DNA of 35,599 nt from Betaproteobacteria bacterium (GCA_947458835.1 CANHBC010000011.1:1-35599); one strand, 5' to 3'. Positions 11,760 through 20,795 are shown, numbered from the stretch's first letter. Made by a program: numbers and translations. The notes: generated from the letters alone by a model not told the origin.

Positions 11760-12719
11760 ATGCAACCACGCAGCCTTGCAGCCGTAGTGCTGCTCGCCGT
11801 CGCCGCGCTGCCGGCCGCGGCACAGAGCGACTACCCGAACCGGACGATCCGCCTGATCACGCCGGCCGCGCCCGGGGGCACCACCGACATACTGTCCCGC
11901 CTCACTGCGGCCAAGCTCACCGAGACCCTGGGCCAGCAGGTGATCGTCGACAACCGTGCGAGCGCATCCGGCGTGAACGCCGGCGAGATCACCGCGCGCG
12001 CCGCGCCCGACGGATACACGCTGCTGCTTGTCTACCACCAGCACACCATCAACGCGGCGCTGAACGCGAAGCTGCCGTACCACCCGGTGAACGACTTTAC
12101 GCCGATCAGCCAGCTGACATCGGCCGGGCTGTTCCTGGTGGTCAACCCGTCCACCCCGGCGAAGACCCCTAAGGAATTCATCGACTGGACGCGCAGCCTG
12201 AAGAGTGGCATCAACTTCGGTTCGGCCGGCATCGGCAGCGGCGGCCACCTCGCCGGAGAGCTCTACAACCTGATGGCCGGGCTCAAGGCGCAACACATCC
12301 CCTACAAGGGCTCGGGCCCGGCGCTGGCCGACCTGGTCGGTGGCCAGTACCACTACAACTTCGCCGGCATGCAGGCGGCGCAGACGCTGGTGCGTGCGGG
12401 CCGCCTGCGCGGCATCGCGGTCACCACGCCGAAGCGTGTCGCCGCCATGCCCGACGTCCCGGCCATGGCCGAGGTGCTGCCCGGCTTCGAACTGGTCGGC
12501 TGGTATGGCATCGCCGGCCCGGCAAAGATGTCCAAGCCGCTGGTGACCCGCCTGAATGCAGAGCTGCTCAAGATGCTCGCGATGCCCGACGTGCGCGAGC
12601 GGATCATGGCCGATGGTTCGGAGCCCGTCGGCAATGATCCCGAGACCTTCCGCAGGTACATGCTCGCCGACATGATCAAGTGGGCGAAGCTGGTGAAGGA
12701 AAGCGGCGCGAAGCTCTGA
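11760..12719 (+). CDS. Bug family tripartite tricarboxylate transporter substrate-binding protein (1)
   Basis: Signal peptide, YPNRTIRLITPAAPGGTTDILSRLTAAKLTETLGQQVIVDNRASASG; strong RBS AAGGAGGAAACACCATG. Confidence 0.92.
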   Translation: MQPRSLAAVVLLAVAALPAAAQSDYPNRTIRLITPAAPGGTTDILSRLTAAKLTETLGQQVIVDNRASASGVNAGEITARAAPDGYTLLLVYHQHTINAALNAKLPYHPVNDFTPISQLTSAGLFLVVNPSTPAKTPKEFIDWTRSLKSGINFGSAGIGSGGHLAGELYNLMAGLKAQHIPYKGSGPALADLVGGQYHYNFAGMQAAQTLVRAGRLRGIAVTTPKRVAAMPDVPAMAEVLPGFELVGWYGIAGPAKMSKPLVTRLNAELLKMLAMPDVRERIMADGSEPVGNDPETFRRYMLADMIKWAKLVKESGAKL

Positions 12720-12752
12720 CCGCGGTCACGCTTCGCCGAAGCTGCGGCACGG

Positions 12753-12779
12753 GGGGGCGTCGGCAGGGCCGGCGCCCCC
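12753..12779. terminator. Hairpin between convergent Bug genes
   Basis: GGGGGCG...CGCCCCC, 13-nt loop. Confidence 0.4.
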
Positions 12780-12788
12780 TGCGGAGCC

Positions 12789-13787
12789 CTACAGCGGGTC
12801 GACCTTGATGCCGCCCTTGCGGATCACGTCGCCCCAGCGCTGCAGGTCCTTCCTGACCAGCGCGGCGACCTCGGTCGGATCGCCCCACTGGAATTCGATC
12901 GCCTGCGCGGCGAACTGCTCGCGGAGCGCGGGCGTCTCGACGATCTTCTTCAGCTCGGCGGTCAGCCGGTCCAGGATAGGCTGCGGGCTGCCGCGCCGGG
13001 CCAGTACGCTGAACCAGGTCGCTGCGTCGTAGCCGGGATAGCCCAGCTCGGCCACCGTCGGCACGTCCGGCATCGCGGAAAGGCGGCGCGCCGATGACAC
13101 GGCCAGCGCGCGCAGCTTGCCCGCCTTCACCTGCGGGATCGCGGTGATCGGCGGGTTGAACAGCACCTGCAGCTGGCCAGCCATCAGGTCCGGCAGGGCG
13201 GAGGCACCGCCCTTGTAAGGCACGTGGGTCATGCGCGTACCGGTCAGCGACATGAACCATTCGGTCGAGATATGCACCACGCCGCCGATGCCTGAGGAGC
13301 CGAAGTTCAGCTTGCCAGGGTTTGCGCGCGCGTAGTCGACCAGTTCGCGCACCGACTTCGCGGGCAGCTGAGGGTTGACCACGATCACCACCGGCGAGAA
13401 GCCGATCAGGCCGACCGGCGCGATGTCCTTTTCCGGGCTGTAGGGCAGCTTCGGGTAGAGCAGCGGGTTGAGCACCAGCCCGTTGAAGCCCTCGAGCATC
13501 AGCGTATACCCGTCGGCACCGGCGCGGCCGAGGATCTCGTAGGCGATGATCGTGTTGGCGCCCGGGCGGTTGTCGACCACCACGGGCTGGCCGAGCGCCT
13601 CGCCCATGCGCTGTGCGACCGAGCGCGCGAGCAGGTCAGTGACGCCGCCGGCGGAGAAGGGCACCAGCAGGCGCACCGGCTTTGCCGGCCAGGTCGGCTG
13701 GGCGTGGGCGGTGTGCGACGTGGCGGCGCCCGTGAGGGCGAAGATCGCCGCGACAGAAAGGCCAGCGGCAGCGGTGTTCGGTTTCAT
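12789..13787 (-). CDS. Bug family tripartite tricarboxylate transporter substrate-binding protein (2)
   Basis: WPAKPVRLLVPFSAGGVTDLLARSVAQRMGEALGQPVVVDNRPGANTIIAYEILGRAGADGYTL. Confidence 0.92.
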   Translation of the reverse strand: MKPNTAAAGLSVAAIFALTGAATSHTAHAQPTWPAKPVRLLVPFSAGGVTDLLARSVAQRMGEALGQPVVVDNRPGANTIIAYEILGRAGADGYTLMLEGFNGLVLNPLLYPKLPYSPEKDIAPVGLIGFSPVVIVVNPQLPAKSVRELVDYARANPGKLNFGSSGIGGVVHISTEWFMSLTGTRMTHVPYKGGASALPDLMAGQLQVLFNPPITAIPQVKAGKLRALAVSSARRLSAMPDVPTVAELGYPGYDAATWFSVLARRGSPQPILDRLTAELKKIVETPALREQFAAQAIEFQWGDPTEVAALVRKDLQRWGDVIRKGGIKVDPL

Positions 13788-14152
13788 CGGTTCTCCAGCG
13801 TTTCGATGGTCATCGCCAGCAGCGCGAACGACAGCGACTTGCCGTGCGTATCAAGGGCGAGCGAGGTGGTGACGCCGCTGCCGAGTGCATGCTCGCAGGT
13901 GAATTGCAGGGCGCACAGCTTCGGCAGCACATGGCGGCGGACCTCGCCATGCACGAGGTGTTCCAGGTGGGCGGCGACCGCTTCCGCGGTGACCCGCTCG
14001 ACCAGCAGCGGGAAGTCGTCCGCGCGGTAGGCGAACAGCGACAGTATCGAGGTGTCGCCCTTGTCCCCCGCGCGGCAGTGCGCGAGTTCGTGCAGCAGCC
14101 GGGTACCTCGCGATCGCTGCCCCGGGCTGCAGTCCGGTATGCGGGTCGTCAT
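13784..14152 (-). CDS. AtuA-associated small subunit/domain protein (AtuA-like C-terminal domain)
   Basis: LHELAHCRAGDKGDTSILSLFAYRADDFPLLVERVTAEAVAAHLEHLVHGEVRRHVLPKLCALQFTCEHALGSGVTTSLALDTHGKSLSFALL; 4-bp overlaps with both neighbours. Confidence 0.8.
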   Translation of the reverse strand: MTTRIPDCSPGQRSRGTRLLHELAHCRAGDKGDTSILSLFAYRADDFPLLVERVTAEAVAAHLEHLVHGEVRRHVLPKLCALQFTCEHALGSGVTTSLALDTHGKSLSFALLAMTIETLENR

Positions 14153-15534
14153 GGCGCGAGGTCGCCGGTGCCCGGGAGTGACGCGGGGCCTGCCGCCGCC
14201 GGCCGCCCGGTCGACAGCCGCACCACGCTGCTTCGTACCGCATCGCGCGGCATCAGCGTCGACACGATGCCCACGCGTTCCGAGACCCACCTGCGAGCGC
14301 CGCCGCCGCCGGCCGGGCCGTTGGTGTAGAGCGCCTCGACCTCCAGCCCGACGCGCTCGGCCAGCGCCCGGGCGTGGCCGCTGGCTACAGCGCGCAAACG
14401 CACTTCATACGGATCGCCAGCCAGTCCGAAGCAGGTCCGGTGCATCGAATCGATGCCGATCAGGTCGATGCGCAGGTCGGGCAGGTCGTGGTGCAGCCGC
14501 TCGTGGAGCACCGCGCTGGCAAGTTCGGCCCGCGCCCGGGCGTTCGGCCCCGCGTAGGAGATCTCCCCCTCGCCGATCCAGCCAGCCCGGTAACCCACGC
14601 TCACCTTCAGCGTGCCGGTGCGCGACAGGCCGTCGGCGTTCGAGACCCGGATGCGGTCCTCGCCGAGGTCGACCAGGTCGACCGTGCCGAGGTCGGCCAC
14701 GACGTCGGGGGTGACGTAGGCGGTCGGGTCGACCACCTCGTACAGCAGCTGTTCCTTCACGGTACGCATGGTGATCGCGCCACCGGTACCCGGCACCTTG
14801 CCGAGCGTGCCGTTGCCGTCGGGCTCGACATCGCAGAACGGGAAGCCGAGGTGGGCGAGGTCGCGCACGTCCTTGAAGCCGGGGTCGGCGAAGTAGCCGC
14901 CGGTGAGCTGTCCGGCGCATTCCAGCAGGTGGCCGATCACCGTGCCCCGTGCGAGCAGTTTCGGGTCGTCGAGCGGCCAGCCGAACGCATGCACCATCGG
15001 CGCGAGGAACAGCGACGGATCGGCCACCCGGCCGGTGATGATCACGTCGGCGCCGGTGGCGATCGCGGGCAGGATCGCGTCGGCGCCGAGGTAGGCGCTG
15101 GCGGAGATCAGGGGGCCGTACTCGCGCACCGGCTGGCCGGTCTCCAGGGTCGGTGCATCCGGATCGAGCCGGTCGAGCACGTCGTCGCCGGTCACCACGG
15201 CCACCTTCAGCGCCAGGCCGAGCTCCTGCGCGATCGCGACCACCGCGCGGCCGGCGGCGATCGGATTGGCGGCGCCCAGGTTGCTGATCATCCGGCAGCG
15301 GCTGCGCTTGAGCAGCGGCAGCAAGGCCACCATCCGTGCGCGCAGCAGCGGGTCGTAGCCCTGGTCCGGGTCAGCAAGGCGGCGCAGCTGCGCGGCAGCG
15401 ACGGTGCGCTCGGCCAGGCACTCCAGCACCAGCCAGTCGAGGCGTCCCTGGGCGGCGAGGATCACCGCCGGGTCGATCCGGTCGCCCTGGAAGCCCGCCC
15501 CGCAGCCGATGCGCAGGGTCCTAGGGCGCGGCAT
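14149..15534 (-). CDS. Acyclic terpene utilization AtuA family protein (DUF1446)
   Basis: IGCGAGFQGDRIDPA..., NLGAANPIAAG, ADVIITGRVADPSLFLAPMVHAFGW, GHLLECAGQLTGGYFADPGFKDV. Confidence 0.9.
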   Translation of the reverse strand: MPRPRTLRIGCGAGFQGDRIDPAVILAAQGRLDWLVLECLAERTVAAAQLRRLADPDQGYDPLLRARMVALLPLLKRSRCRMISNLGAANPIAAGRAVVAIAQELGLALKVAVVTGDDVLDRLDPDAPTLETGQPVREYGPLISASAYLGADAILPAIATGADVIITGRVADPSLFLAPMVHAFGWPLDDPKLLARGTVIGHLLECAGQLTGGYFADPGFKDVRDLAHLGFPFCDVEPDGNGTLGKVPGTGGAITMRTVKEQLLYEVVDPTAYVTPDVVADLGTVDLVDLGEDRIRVSNADGLSRTGTLKVSVGYRAGWIGEGEISYAGPNARARAELASAVLHERLHHDLPDLRIDLIGIDSMHRTCFGLAGDPYEVRLRAVASGHARALAERVGLEVEALYTNGPAGGGGARRWVSERVGIVSTLMPRDAVRSSVVRLSTGRPAAAGPASLPGTGDLAP

Positions 15535-15788
15535 GATCGGCGATCCGGGCGGGGCGGCAGCACATGGCGCGCATTGTGTGCGGCACCCGTGGGGCCGTCA
15601 ATCGTGCGGCCGGGGGGGGGCTCGGTCGCCGGGCGGGAGGCGACGGGCGGTGCTGTGGGACAATAGGGTTACACGTCGTCGGGGCAGGTGTGATCGGCGT
15701 TCGACGAGCGTCACCCGATGCCCGTCGCGCGACAGGCACCAGGCGGTGGCCAGCCCCTTCCGACTCGAACACTGACCGCCAAGGACAC

Positions 15789-17531
15789 ATGAACACCCGT
15801 CTCGCTCCGCTGCTGCAGCTCTGGCCCTTCGTCCAGCCCTACCGCAGGCGCGTGCTCATCGCACTCGTCGCGCTGCTGTTGGCGGCCGGTTCCATGCTTG
15901 CGATCCCGGCCGCCTTCCAGCGGCTGATCGACCATGGCTTCTCGCCGGACAACACCGGCGGCATCACCGGCTACTTCATCGCCCTGTTCGTGGTGGCGGT
16001 AGTCCTGGCGGCAGCTACCGGCACCCGCTTCTACCTGATGAGCTGGCTGGGCGAGCGGGTGAGCGCCGACCTGCGCAACGCGGTGTACGCGAACGTGATG
16101 CGCCTGTCGCCGCGGTTCTTCGAGACGATGCGCAGCGGCGAGATCCTGTCCCGGCTCACCGCCGACACCACGGCGGTTCAGACCGCGGTCGGCACCAGCT
16201 TCTCGATGGGCCTGCGCAACGGACTGCTGCTGGTCGGCGGGCTGGGCATGCTGGTGGTCACCAGCCCGCGACTGGCTGGCTACATCCTGGTGCTGATGAT
16301 CCTCGTCGTGCTGCCGCTCGTGGGATTCGGGCGGCGCGTACGCAAGCTGTCGCGGCTGAGCCAGGAGAAGCTCGCCGAGGCCTCGGCGATGGCCGGCGAG
16401 ACGCTCAACGCCGTGACCACCGTGCAGTCCTTCGCGCAGGAGGCGCGCGAGTCGCGGCGCTTCGGCACGGCGATCGAGCAGTCGTTCTCGGCCGCCCTGC
16501 GGCGCGCGCAGGCCACCGCCTCGCTGCTGCTGGCGGTGATCGTGATGGTGTTCGGGTCCATCGTGGTCGTGCTCTGGCTGGGCGCGCAGGACGTGCTCGC
16601 CGGCAGCATGAGCGCCGGGCAGCTCGCCGCGTTCGTGCTCTATGCGGTGGTGGCGGCCGGCTCGGTGAGCGCGCTGGCCGAGGTCTGGGGCGAACTGCAG
16701 CGCGCCTCGGGCGCGGTGGAGCGGCTGCTGGAACTGCTCAACGCGAAGTCCGAGATCACCGCGCCGGCGCTGCCCTCGGCGGCGCCGCTCGACCGCGGTT
16801 CGGTGCGCTTCGATCACGTGGGCTTCCGCTACCCGTCGCGGCTGGACGTCGCGGCGATCGCCGATGTCACCCTCGACATCGCACCCGGCGAGACGGTGGC
16901 CATCGTCGGTCCGTCCGGCGCCGGCAAGACCACGCTGTTTCAACTGCTGATGCGCTTCTACGACGTGACCAGCGGTCGCATCCTCGTCGACGGCGTGGAC
17001 ATCCGCGCGATCGACCTGCAGCGGCTGCGTACCCTGCTTGGCGTGGTCGCGCAGGACAGCGTGGTGTTCGCCGCCTCGGTGCGCGACAACATCCGCTATG
17101 GCGTGCCGGACGCCACCGAGAACGAGGTGCGCTCCGCCGCGCGGATGGCGGCGGTGGAGGAGTTCGTCGCCCGGCTGCCGGACGGCTACGACACTCACCT
17201 GGGCGAGCGCGGCGTACGGCTGTCCGGCGGGCAGCGGCAGCGGATCGCGATCGCGCGCGCGCTGCTCAAGGACCCGCCGATCCTGCTGCTGGACGAGGCC
17301 ACCAGCGCACTCGACTCCGAGAGCGAGGCGTTCGTGAAGGCCGCGATCGACCGAGCCGCGCAGGACCGCACGGTGCTGGTGATCGCGCACCGGCTGTCGA
17401 CCGTGCAGAGCGCTGACCGGATCGTGGTGCTGGACCAGGGGCGGATCCAGGCCGTCGGCACGCACGCCGAACTGATGGCTGGCAACGACCTCTATGCGAG
17501 GCTGGCAGAACTGCAGTTCGGCAACGCGTAG
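15789..17531 (+). CDS. ABC transporter, fused TMD-NBD (MsbA/BmrA-like exporter)
   Basis: TMD plus Walker A GPSGAGKTTLFQLL, signature LSGGQRQRIAIARALLKDPPILLLDEATSALD. Confidence 0.93.
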   Translation: MNTRLAPLLQLWPFVQPYRRRVLIALVALLLAAGSMLAIPAAFQRLIDHGFSPDNTGGITGYFIALFVVAVVLAAATGTRFYLMSWLGERVSADLRNAVYANVMRLSPRFFETMRSGEILSRLTADTTAVQTAVGTSFSMGLRNGLLLVGGLGMLVVTSPRLAGYILVLMILVVLPLVGFGRRVRKLSRLSQEKLAEASAMAGETLNAVTTVQSFAQEARESRRFGTAIEQSFSAALRRAQATASLLLAVIVMVFGSIVVVLWLGAQDVLAGSMSAGQLAAFVLYAVVAAGSVSALAEVWGELQRASGAVERLLELLNAKSEITAPALPSAAPLDRGSVRFDHVGFRYPSRLDVAAIADVTLDIAPGETVAIVGPSGAGKTTLFQLLMRFYDVTSGRILVDGVDIRAIDLQRLRTLLGVVAQDSVVFAASVRDNIRYGVPDATENEVRSAARMAAVEEFVARLPDGYDTHLGERGVRLSGGQRQRIAIARALLKDPPILLLDEATSALDSESEAFVKAAIDRAAQDRTVLVIAHRLSTVQSADRIVVLDQGRIQAVGTHAELMAGNDLYARLAELQFGNA

Positions 17532-17542
17532 GGCGCCACGCC

Positions 17543-17662
17543 GGGGTCAGGTCTTGCGTTTTGCGCAGTCGCGCGCGCTGGAGGTCACGCGCTTGGGGTC
17601 AGGTCTCGCGTTTTGCGGGGGGCGCCTGCGCCTGGCGCTTGGGGTCAGGTTTTGCGTTTTGC
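17543..17662 (+). repeat. Three direct copies of GGGGTCAGGTYTYGCGTTTTGC (17543-17564, 17595-17616, 17641-17662)
   Basis: 22-nt core repeated at spacings of 52 and 46 nt, nearly filling the 144-bp convergent intergenic region. Confidence 0.9.
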
Positions 17663-17675
17663 GGGGACGCCTGGA

Positions 17676-18011
17676 TCAGCCGCGGCCCGCGTCGGGCGTC
17701 ATCGCCCACCCGGGCAGGTCCCATCCGAGCAGTTCCGCCAGCCGGCAGGTTACCCACCCGGCCTCCGGTGCACTGACCACCGAGCCTTCCGCGAGCAGCC
17801 CGCGGTGGATGCGCTCCAGCACCATCTCCTCGGGAACGCCCAGGTCGAGCTTGCGCTGCGTTGCATGCTCGGTGAGCATCTGCGCCATGTCCTCGCACAG
17901 TTCGTAGCGCTCGGCGATCACCTGCCGTGGTTCGTTCGGCTTGCTCGACCCCTTCGGTATGAACAGATCGATGAACGGACGGGGGATGGTGAGCTGGTTG
18001 TCGTCGGTCAT
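17676..18011 (-). CDS. Small 'ATPase with chaperone activity'-like protein of unknown function
   Basis: MTDDNQLTIPRPFIDLFIPKGSSKPNEPRQVIAERYELCEDMAQMLTEHATQRKLDLGVPEEMVLERIHRGLL; resembles the proteobacterial family carrying this annotation; no Walker motif visible. Confidence 0.62.
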   Translation of the reverse strand: MTDDNQLTIPRPFIDLFIPKGSSKPNEPRQVIAERYELCEDMAQMLTEHATQRKLDLGVPEEMVLERIHRGLLAEGSVVSAPEAGWVTCRLAELLGWDLPGWAMTPDAGRG

Positions 18012-18166
18012 CTGCTGAGCATACCCGAGCCGTGTGCGGCTTCGACCTGCAGCGCTGCCCCGGGTCCCGACTCGTTGTCGGTCGAGACGGCGTCATGGGG
18101 CGTGCCGTCGCGCACGGCGTCGAACTGCTCAGGCGGGTCTGCCTTGTGGGTGCGGGCATGTTCCAT
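18008..18166 (-). CDS. Small hydrophilic ORF, 52 aa, translationally coupled to the downstream gene
   Basis: MEHARTHKADPPEQFDAVRDGTPHDAVSTDNESGPGAALQVEAAHGSGMLSR; GGAGGAACGCC before ATG; stop/start ATGA overlap with 17676-18011. Not in supplied ORF list (below length cutoff). Confidence 0.55.
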   Translation of the reverse strand: MEHARTHKADPPEQFDAVRDGTPHDAVSTDNESGPGAALQVEAAHGSGMLSR

Positions 18167-18217
18167 GGCGTTCCTCCGGTGGGTCCCTCGGAGGGCGCAT
18201 CGCCCGTACCCGCGCGG

Positions 18218-19171
18218 TCAGTCGGCCTTTGCTCCCGACAGCCTGACCAGCTTCGCGTACTTGTCCAGTTCGCGCAGGAAGAAGCGCTGGAACTCGGCTG
18301 GGCCGAGCGAGAGCGGCTCCAGCCCGTCGCGCTCGAACGCCGCGCGCATCTCGGGGCTCTGCATAGCCTTCAGTGTCTCGGCGTTGAGCCGGTCGACGAT
18401 CGGCTGCGGCATGCCGGCGGCTACGAACATGCCGAACCAGTTGTCGGTGTCGAAGCTGGGCAGGATGCTGTCCAGCGTGGGCAGCTGCGGCAGCAGTGCG
18501 GTCGGCTTCACCGTGGTGACGGCCAGCGCGCGCAGGCGCCCGGTCTTCAGGTGCGGCATCGCCACCACGGTCGCGAAGAAGCTCATGTCGACCTCGCCGC
18601 CGACGACCGCGCCGACGACCGCGCCGGCACCCTTGTACGGCACGTGCGTGACCTCGGCGCCGGTGAGCGAGGCGAACAGTACGCCAGCGAGGTGGCTGGT
18701 GGTGCCCATGCCGTTGGACCCGAAGTTGAGCCCGCCCTTGCGCTTCTTCAACAGCGCGACCAGCTCCTTCACGTTCTTCGCGGGTACCGACGGATGTACC
18801 ACCAGCAGCTGTGGGGAGGATACGACGCCGGTGACTGGCACCAGGTCCTTCAGCGGGTTGTAGCCCAGCTTCGTGTACAGGCTCGGGTTGACTGCCAGCG
18901 CGGCCGAGGAGAACAGCAGCGTGGCGCCATCTGCGGGTGCCTTGGCGACCAGCTCGGCACCGATGTTTCCGCCGGCTCCGGCACGGTTGTCGACGGAGAA
19001 GGGCTGGCCCATCGATTCGCCGTACTTCACCGCGAGCAGCCGCGCGACGATGTCGGTGACGCCGCCGGGCGCGAACGGCACGACGATGCGCACCGGCCTC
19101 GACGGCCAGCCCTGTGCGGCGGCAGTTGTCGGCACCAGCGCTATTAGCGCGAGCAATGCGACGATCTTCAT
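18218..19171 (-). CDS. Bug family tripartite tricarboxylate transporter substrate-binding protein (3)
   Basis: MKIVALLALIALVPTTAAAQGWPSRPVRIVVPFAPGGVTDIVARLLAVKYGESMGQPFSVDNRAGAGGNIGAELVAKAPADG. Confidence 0.92.
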   Translation of the reverse strand: MKIVALLALIALVPTTAAAQGWPSRPVRIVVPFAPGGVTDIVARLLAVKYGESMGQPFSVDNRAGAGGNIGAELVAKAPADGATLLFSSAALAVNPSLYTKLGYNPLKDLVPVTGVVSSPQLLVVHPSVPAKNVKELVALLKKRKGGLNFGSNGMGTTSHLAGVLFASLTGAEVTHVPYKGAGAVVGAVVGGEVDMSFFATVVAMPHLKTGRLRALAVTTVKPTALLPQLPTLDSILPSFDTDNWFGMFVAAGMPQPIVDRLNAETLKAMQSPEMRAAFERDGLEPLSLGPAEFQRFFLRELDKYAKLVRLSGAKAD

Positions 19172-19348
19172 CAGTCGAGGCCAGCCAGCCAGCCGTCGCG
19201 GGCCGAGGGTCAGCGGCAGCCGCAACGGATGCAGCACGAACGCCGGGGGCGCGGTCGATCCACGCATCGGGGTCTCCTCCTGTGTGCCGCCGGTGCGGGC
19301 TGTTCTGCGACACCCCTCTGATGCCCCGACGATTGACGCCAGCTTACC

Positions 19349-19590
19349 TCAGAACACCACCCCCAACTGCCAGGGCACGCATTCGTGGTCGCTGCTCCCG
19401 CCGTTGAGCACCACGCCGGGCGAGTGCTCGCCGACGGCGCGCCAGTCCCGCGCCGTCGGCGCCCGGCGAGCAGGGCAGCGCATGCAGGCTGGCATCGGTT
19501 GCGCACTGTCGGTGCCACCAGTCGATCCGCTCGAGCAGTGCCTGCGCGACAGCGGGCGTCGACGCGCGGCACCGGCTGCATGCAGGCCAG
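19349..19590 (-). pseudogene. Possible frameshifted gene remnant, family unknown
   Basis: Minus frames AVAQALLERIDWWHRQCATDASLHALPCSPGADGA and DWRAVGEHSPGVVLNGGSSDHECVPWQLGVVF* join if one G is removed from GCGGGAC. Confidence 0.35.
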
Positions 19591-19646
19591 TCTGGCACCG
19601 GAGCGGTGCCGTGCGTCCACGTGCTAGCATCGCAACGAAGAGAGCG

Positions 19647-20795
19647 ATGATCCACACAGTGAACCGCGGCCAGCAACGACAGCTCGACGACCGGCCCTCC
19701 AGGCGCACGCTCGCCCATGACGCACGGCTGGCTGCGCGCCAGGCGATGCGCCCGCTGTCGTTCAGCGTGCTGCGTCGGCTCGGCAGCGCCGGCTTCACCT
19801 CGGGTGCGCGGCTGGCCGGTGAACTGTCGGTGTCTCGTTCGACCATCTGGAAGGCGGTGCGCGACATCGAGCGCTCCGGTGTGGACGTCGAGCATGGGCT
19901 GGGACGTGGCTACCGGCTGTGCATGCCGGTCGACTTCATCGACGCGCAGCGGGTACAGGCGATGCTCGGACCAGCCGCGCGGGGGTTGTCGCTGACGGTG
20001 CTCGACCATTGCGAGTCGACCAACACGGCGCTGGCCCGGCAGGCGGAAGCGGATGCACCCCATGGCACGGTGCTGCTGGCTGAATGGCAGACTGCCGGCC
20101 GGGGACGGTTCGACCGACGTTGGTCCAGTGCGCCGGGTGCCGGGCTGACCTTCTCGGTCCTGTGGCGTTTCGACAAGGGAACGCCGCTCGCCGGCCTGAG
20201 CCTGGTGGTGGGGCTGGCGATCGCCGATGCCCTGCGCGTGCTCGGGCTGCGCGAGGTGCGCCTCAAGTGGCCGAACGACGTGCTCGTGCGGCGGCGCAAG
20301 CTCGCCGGGGTGCTGACCGAGATCCGCGGCGACATGCTCGGACCGTGCGCGGCGGTGATCGGCATCGGACTCAACGTGCGCCTGCCGCAGGCGACGCTGG
20401 ACGCGATCGACCAGCCGGCCACCGACCTCGCACGCAGCGGGCTGGAGAACCTCGACCGCAGCGCCATACTCGCAGCGGTACTGTCCGGTGTCGCTTCTGC
20501 GCTGGAGCGGTTCGGTCGCGACGGTTTCGCGCCCTTCCGGCGCGAGTGGCAGGCGCATTGCGCGAGCCTCCATCAGCCGGTGCGGGTGGCGCTGCCCGAT
20601 GGTGGCGTGGTGCGCGGGACGATGCTCGGCGTGGACACCCAGGGCGCGCTGCGCATCCAGGTCGCCGACGGCGAGACGCGGCGGGTGTTCAGCGGCGAAC
20701 TGTTCGAACCGTCCGCGGCGTCGGCCGGGCGCGCTGCGCGCACCAGGCGCGAGGGCTCCGGCGCGGCGCATGGTCGGCAGGCGGAGATCGAATGA
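19647..20795 (+). CDS. birA: Biotin--[acetyl-CoA-carboxylase] ligase / HTH repressor (BirA)
   Basis: N-terminal HTH (GARLAGELSVSRSTIWKAVRDIERSG), DHCESTNTAL, AEWQTAGRGRFDRRWSSAPGAGLTFSVLWRF, LKWPNDVLVRRRKLAGVLTE. Confidence 0.94.
   Translation: MIHTVNRGQQRQLDDRPSRRTLAHDARLAARQAMRPLSFSVLRRLGSAGFTSGARLAGELSVSRSTIWKAVRDIERSGVDVEHGLGRGYRLCMPVDFIDAQRVQAMLGPAARGLSLTVLDHCESTNTALARQAEADAPHGTVLLAEWQTAGRGRFDRRWSSAPGAGLTFSVLWRFDKGTPLAGLSLVVGLAIADALRVLGLREVRLKWPNDVLVRRRKLAGVLTEIRGDMLGPCAAVIGIGLNVRLPQATLDAIDQPATDLARSGLENLDRSAILAAVLSGVASALERFGRDGFAPFRREWQAHCASLHQPVRVALPDGGVVRGTMLGVDTQGALRIQVADGETRRVFSGELFEPSAASAGRAARTRREGSGAAHGRQAEIE

Noticed and set aside
15612-15619. Poly-G tract upstream of the ABC exporter as a phase-variable element
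   Set aside because: Short, in a high-GC genome, and not positioned in a clear promoter or coding frame.
15711-17465. 584-aa minus-strand ORF opposite the ABC exporter
   Set aside because: Antisense shadow of an unambiguous ABC transporter.
18873-19646. N-terminal extension of the birA ORF (640 aa)
   Set aside because: Antisense to Bug receptor 3; BirA homology begins after 19647.
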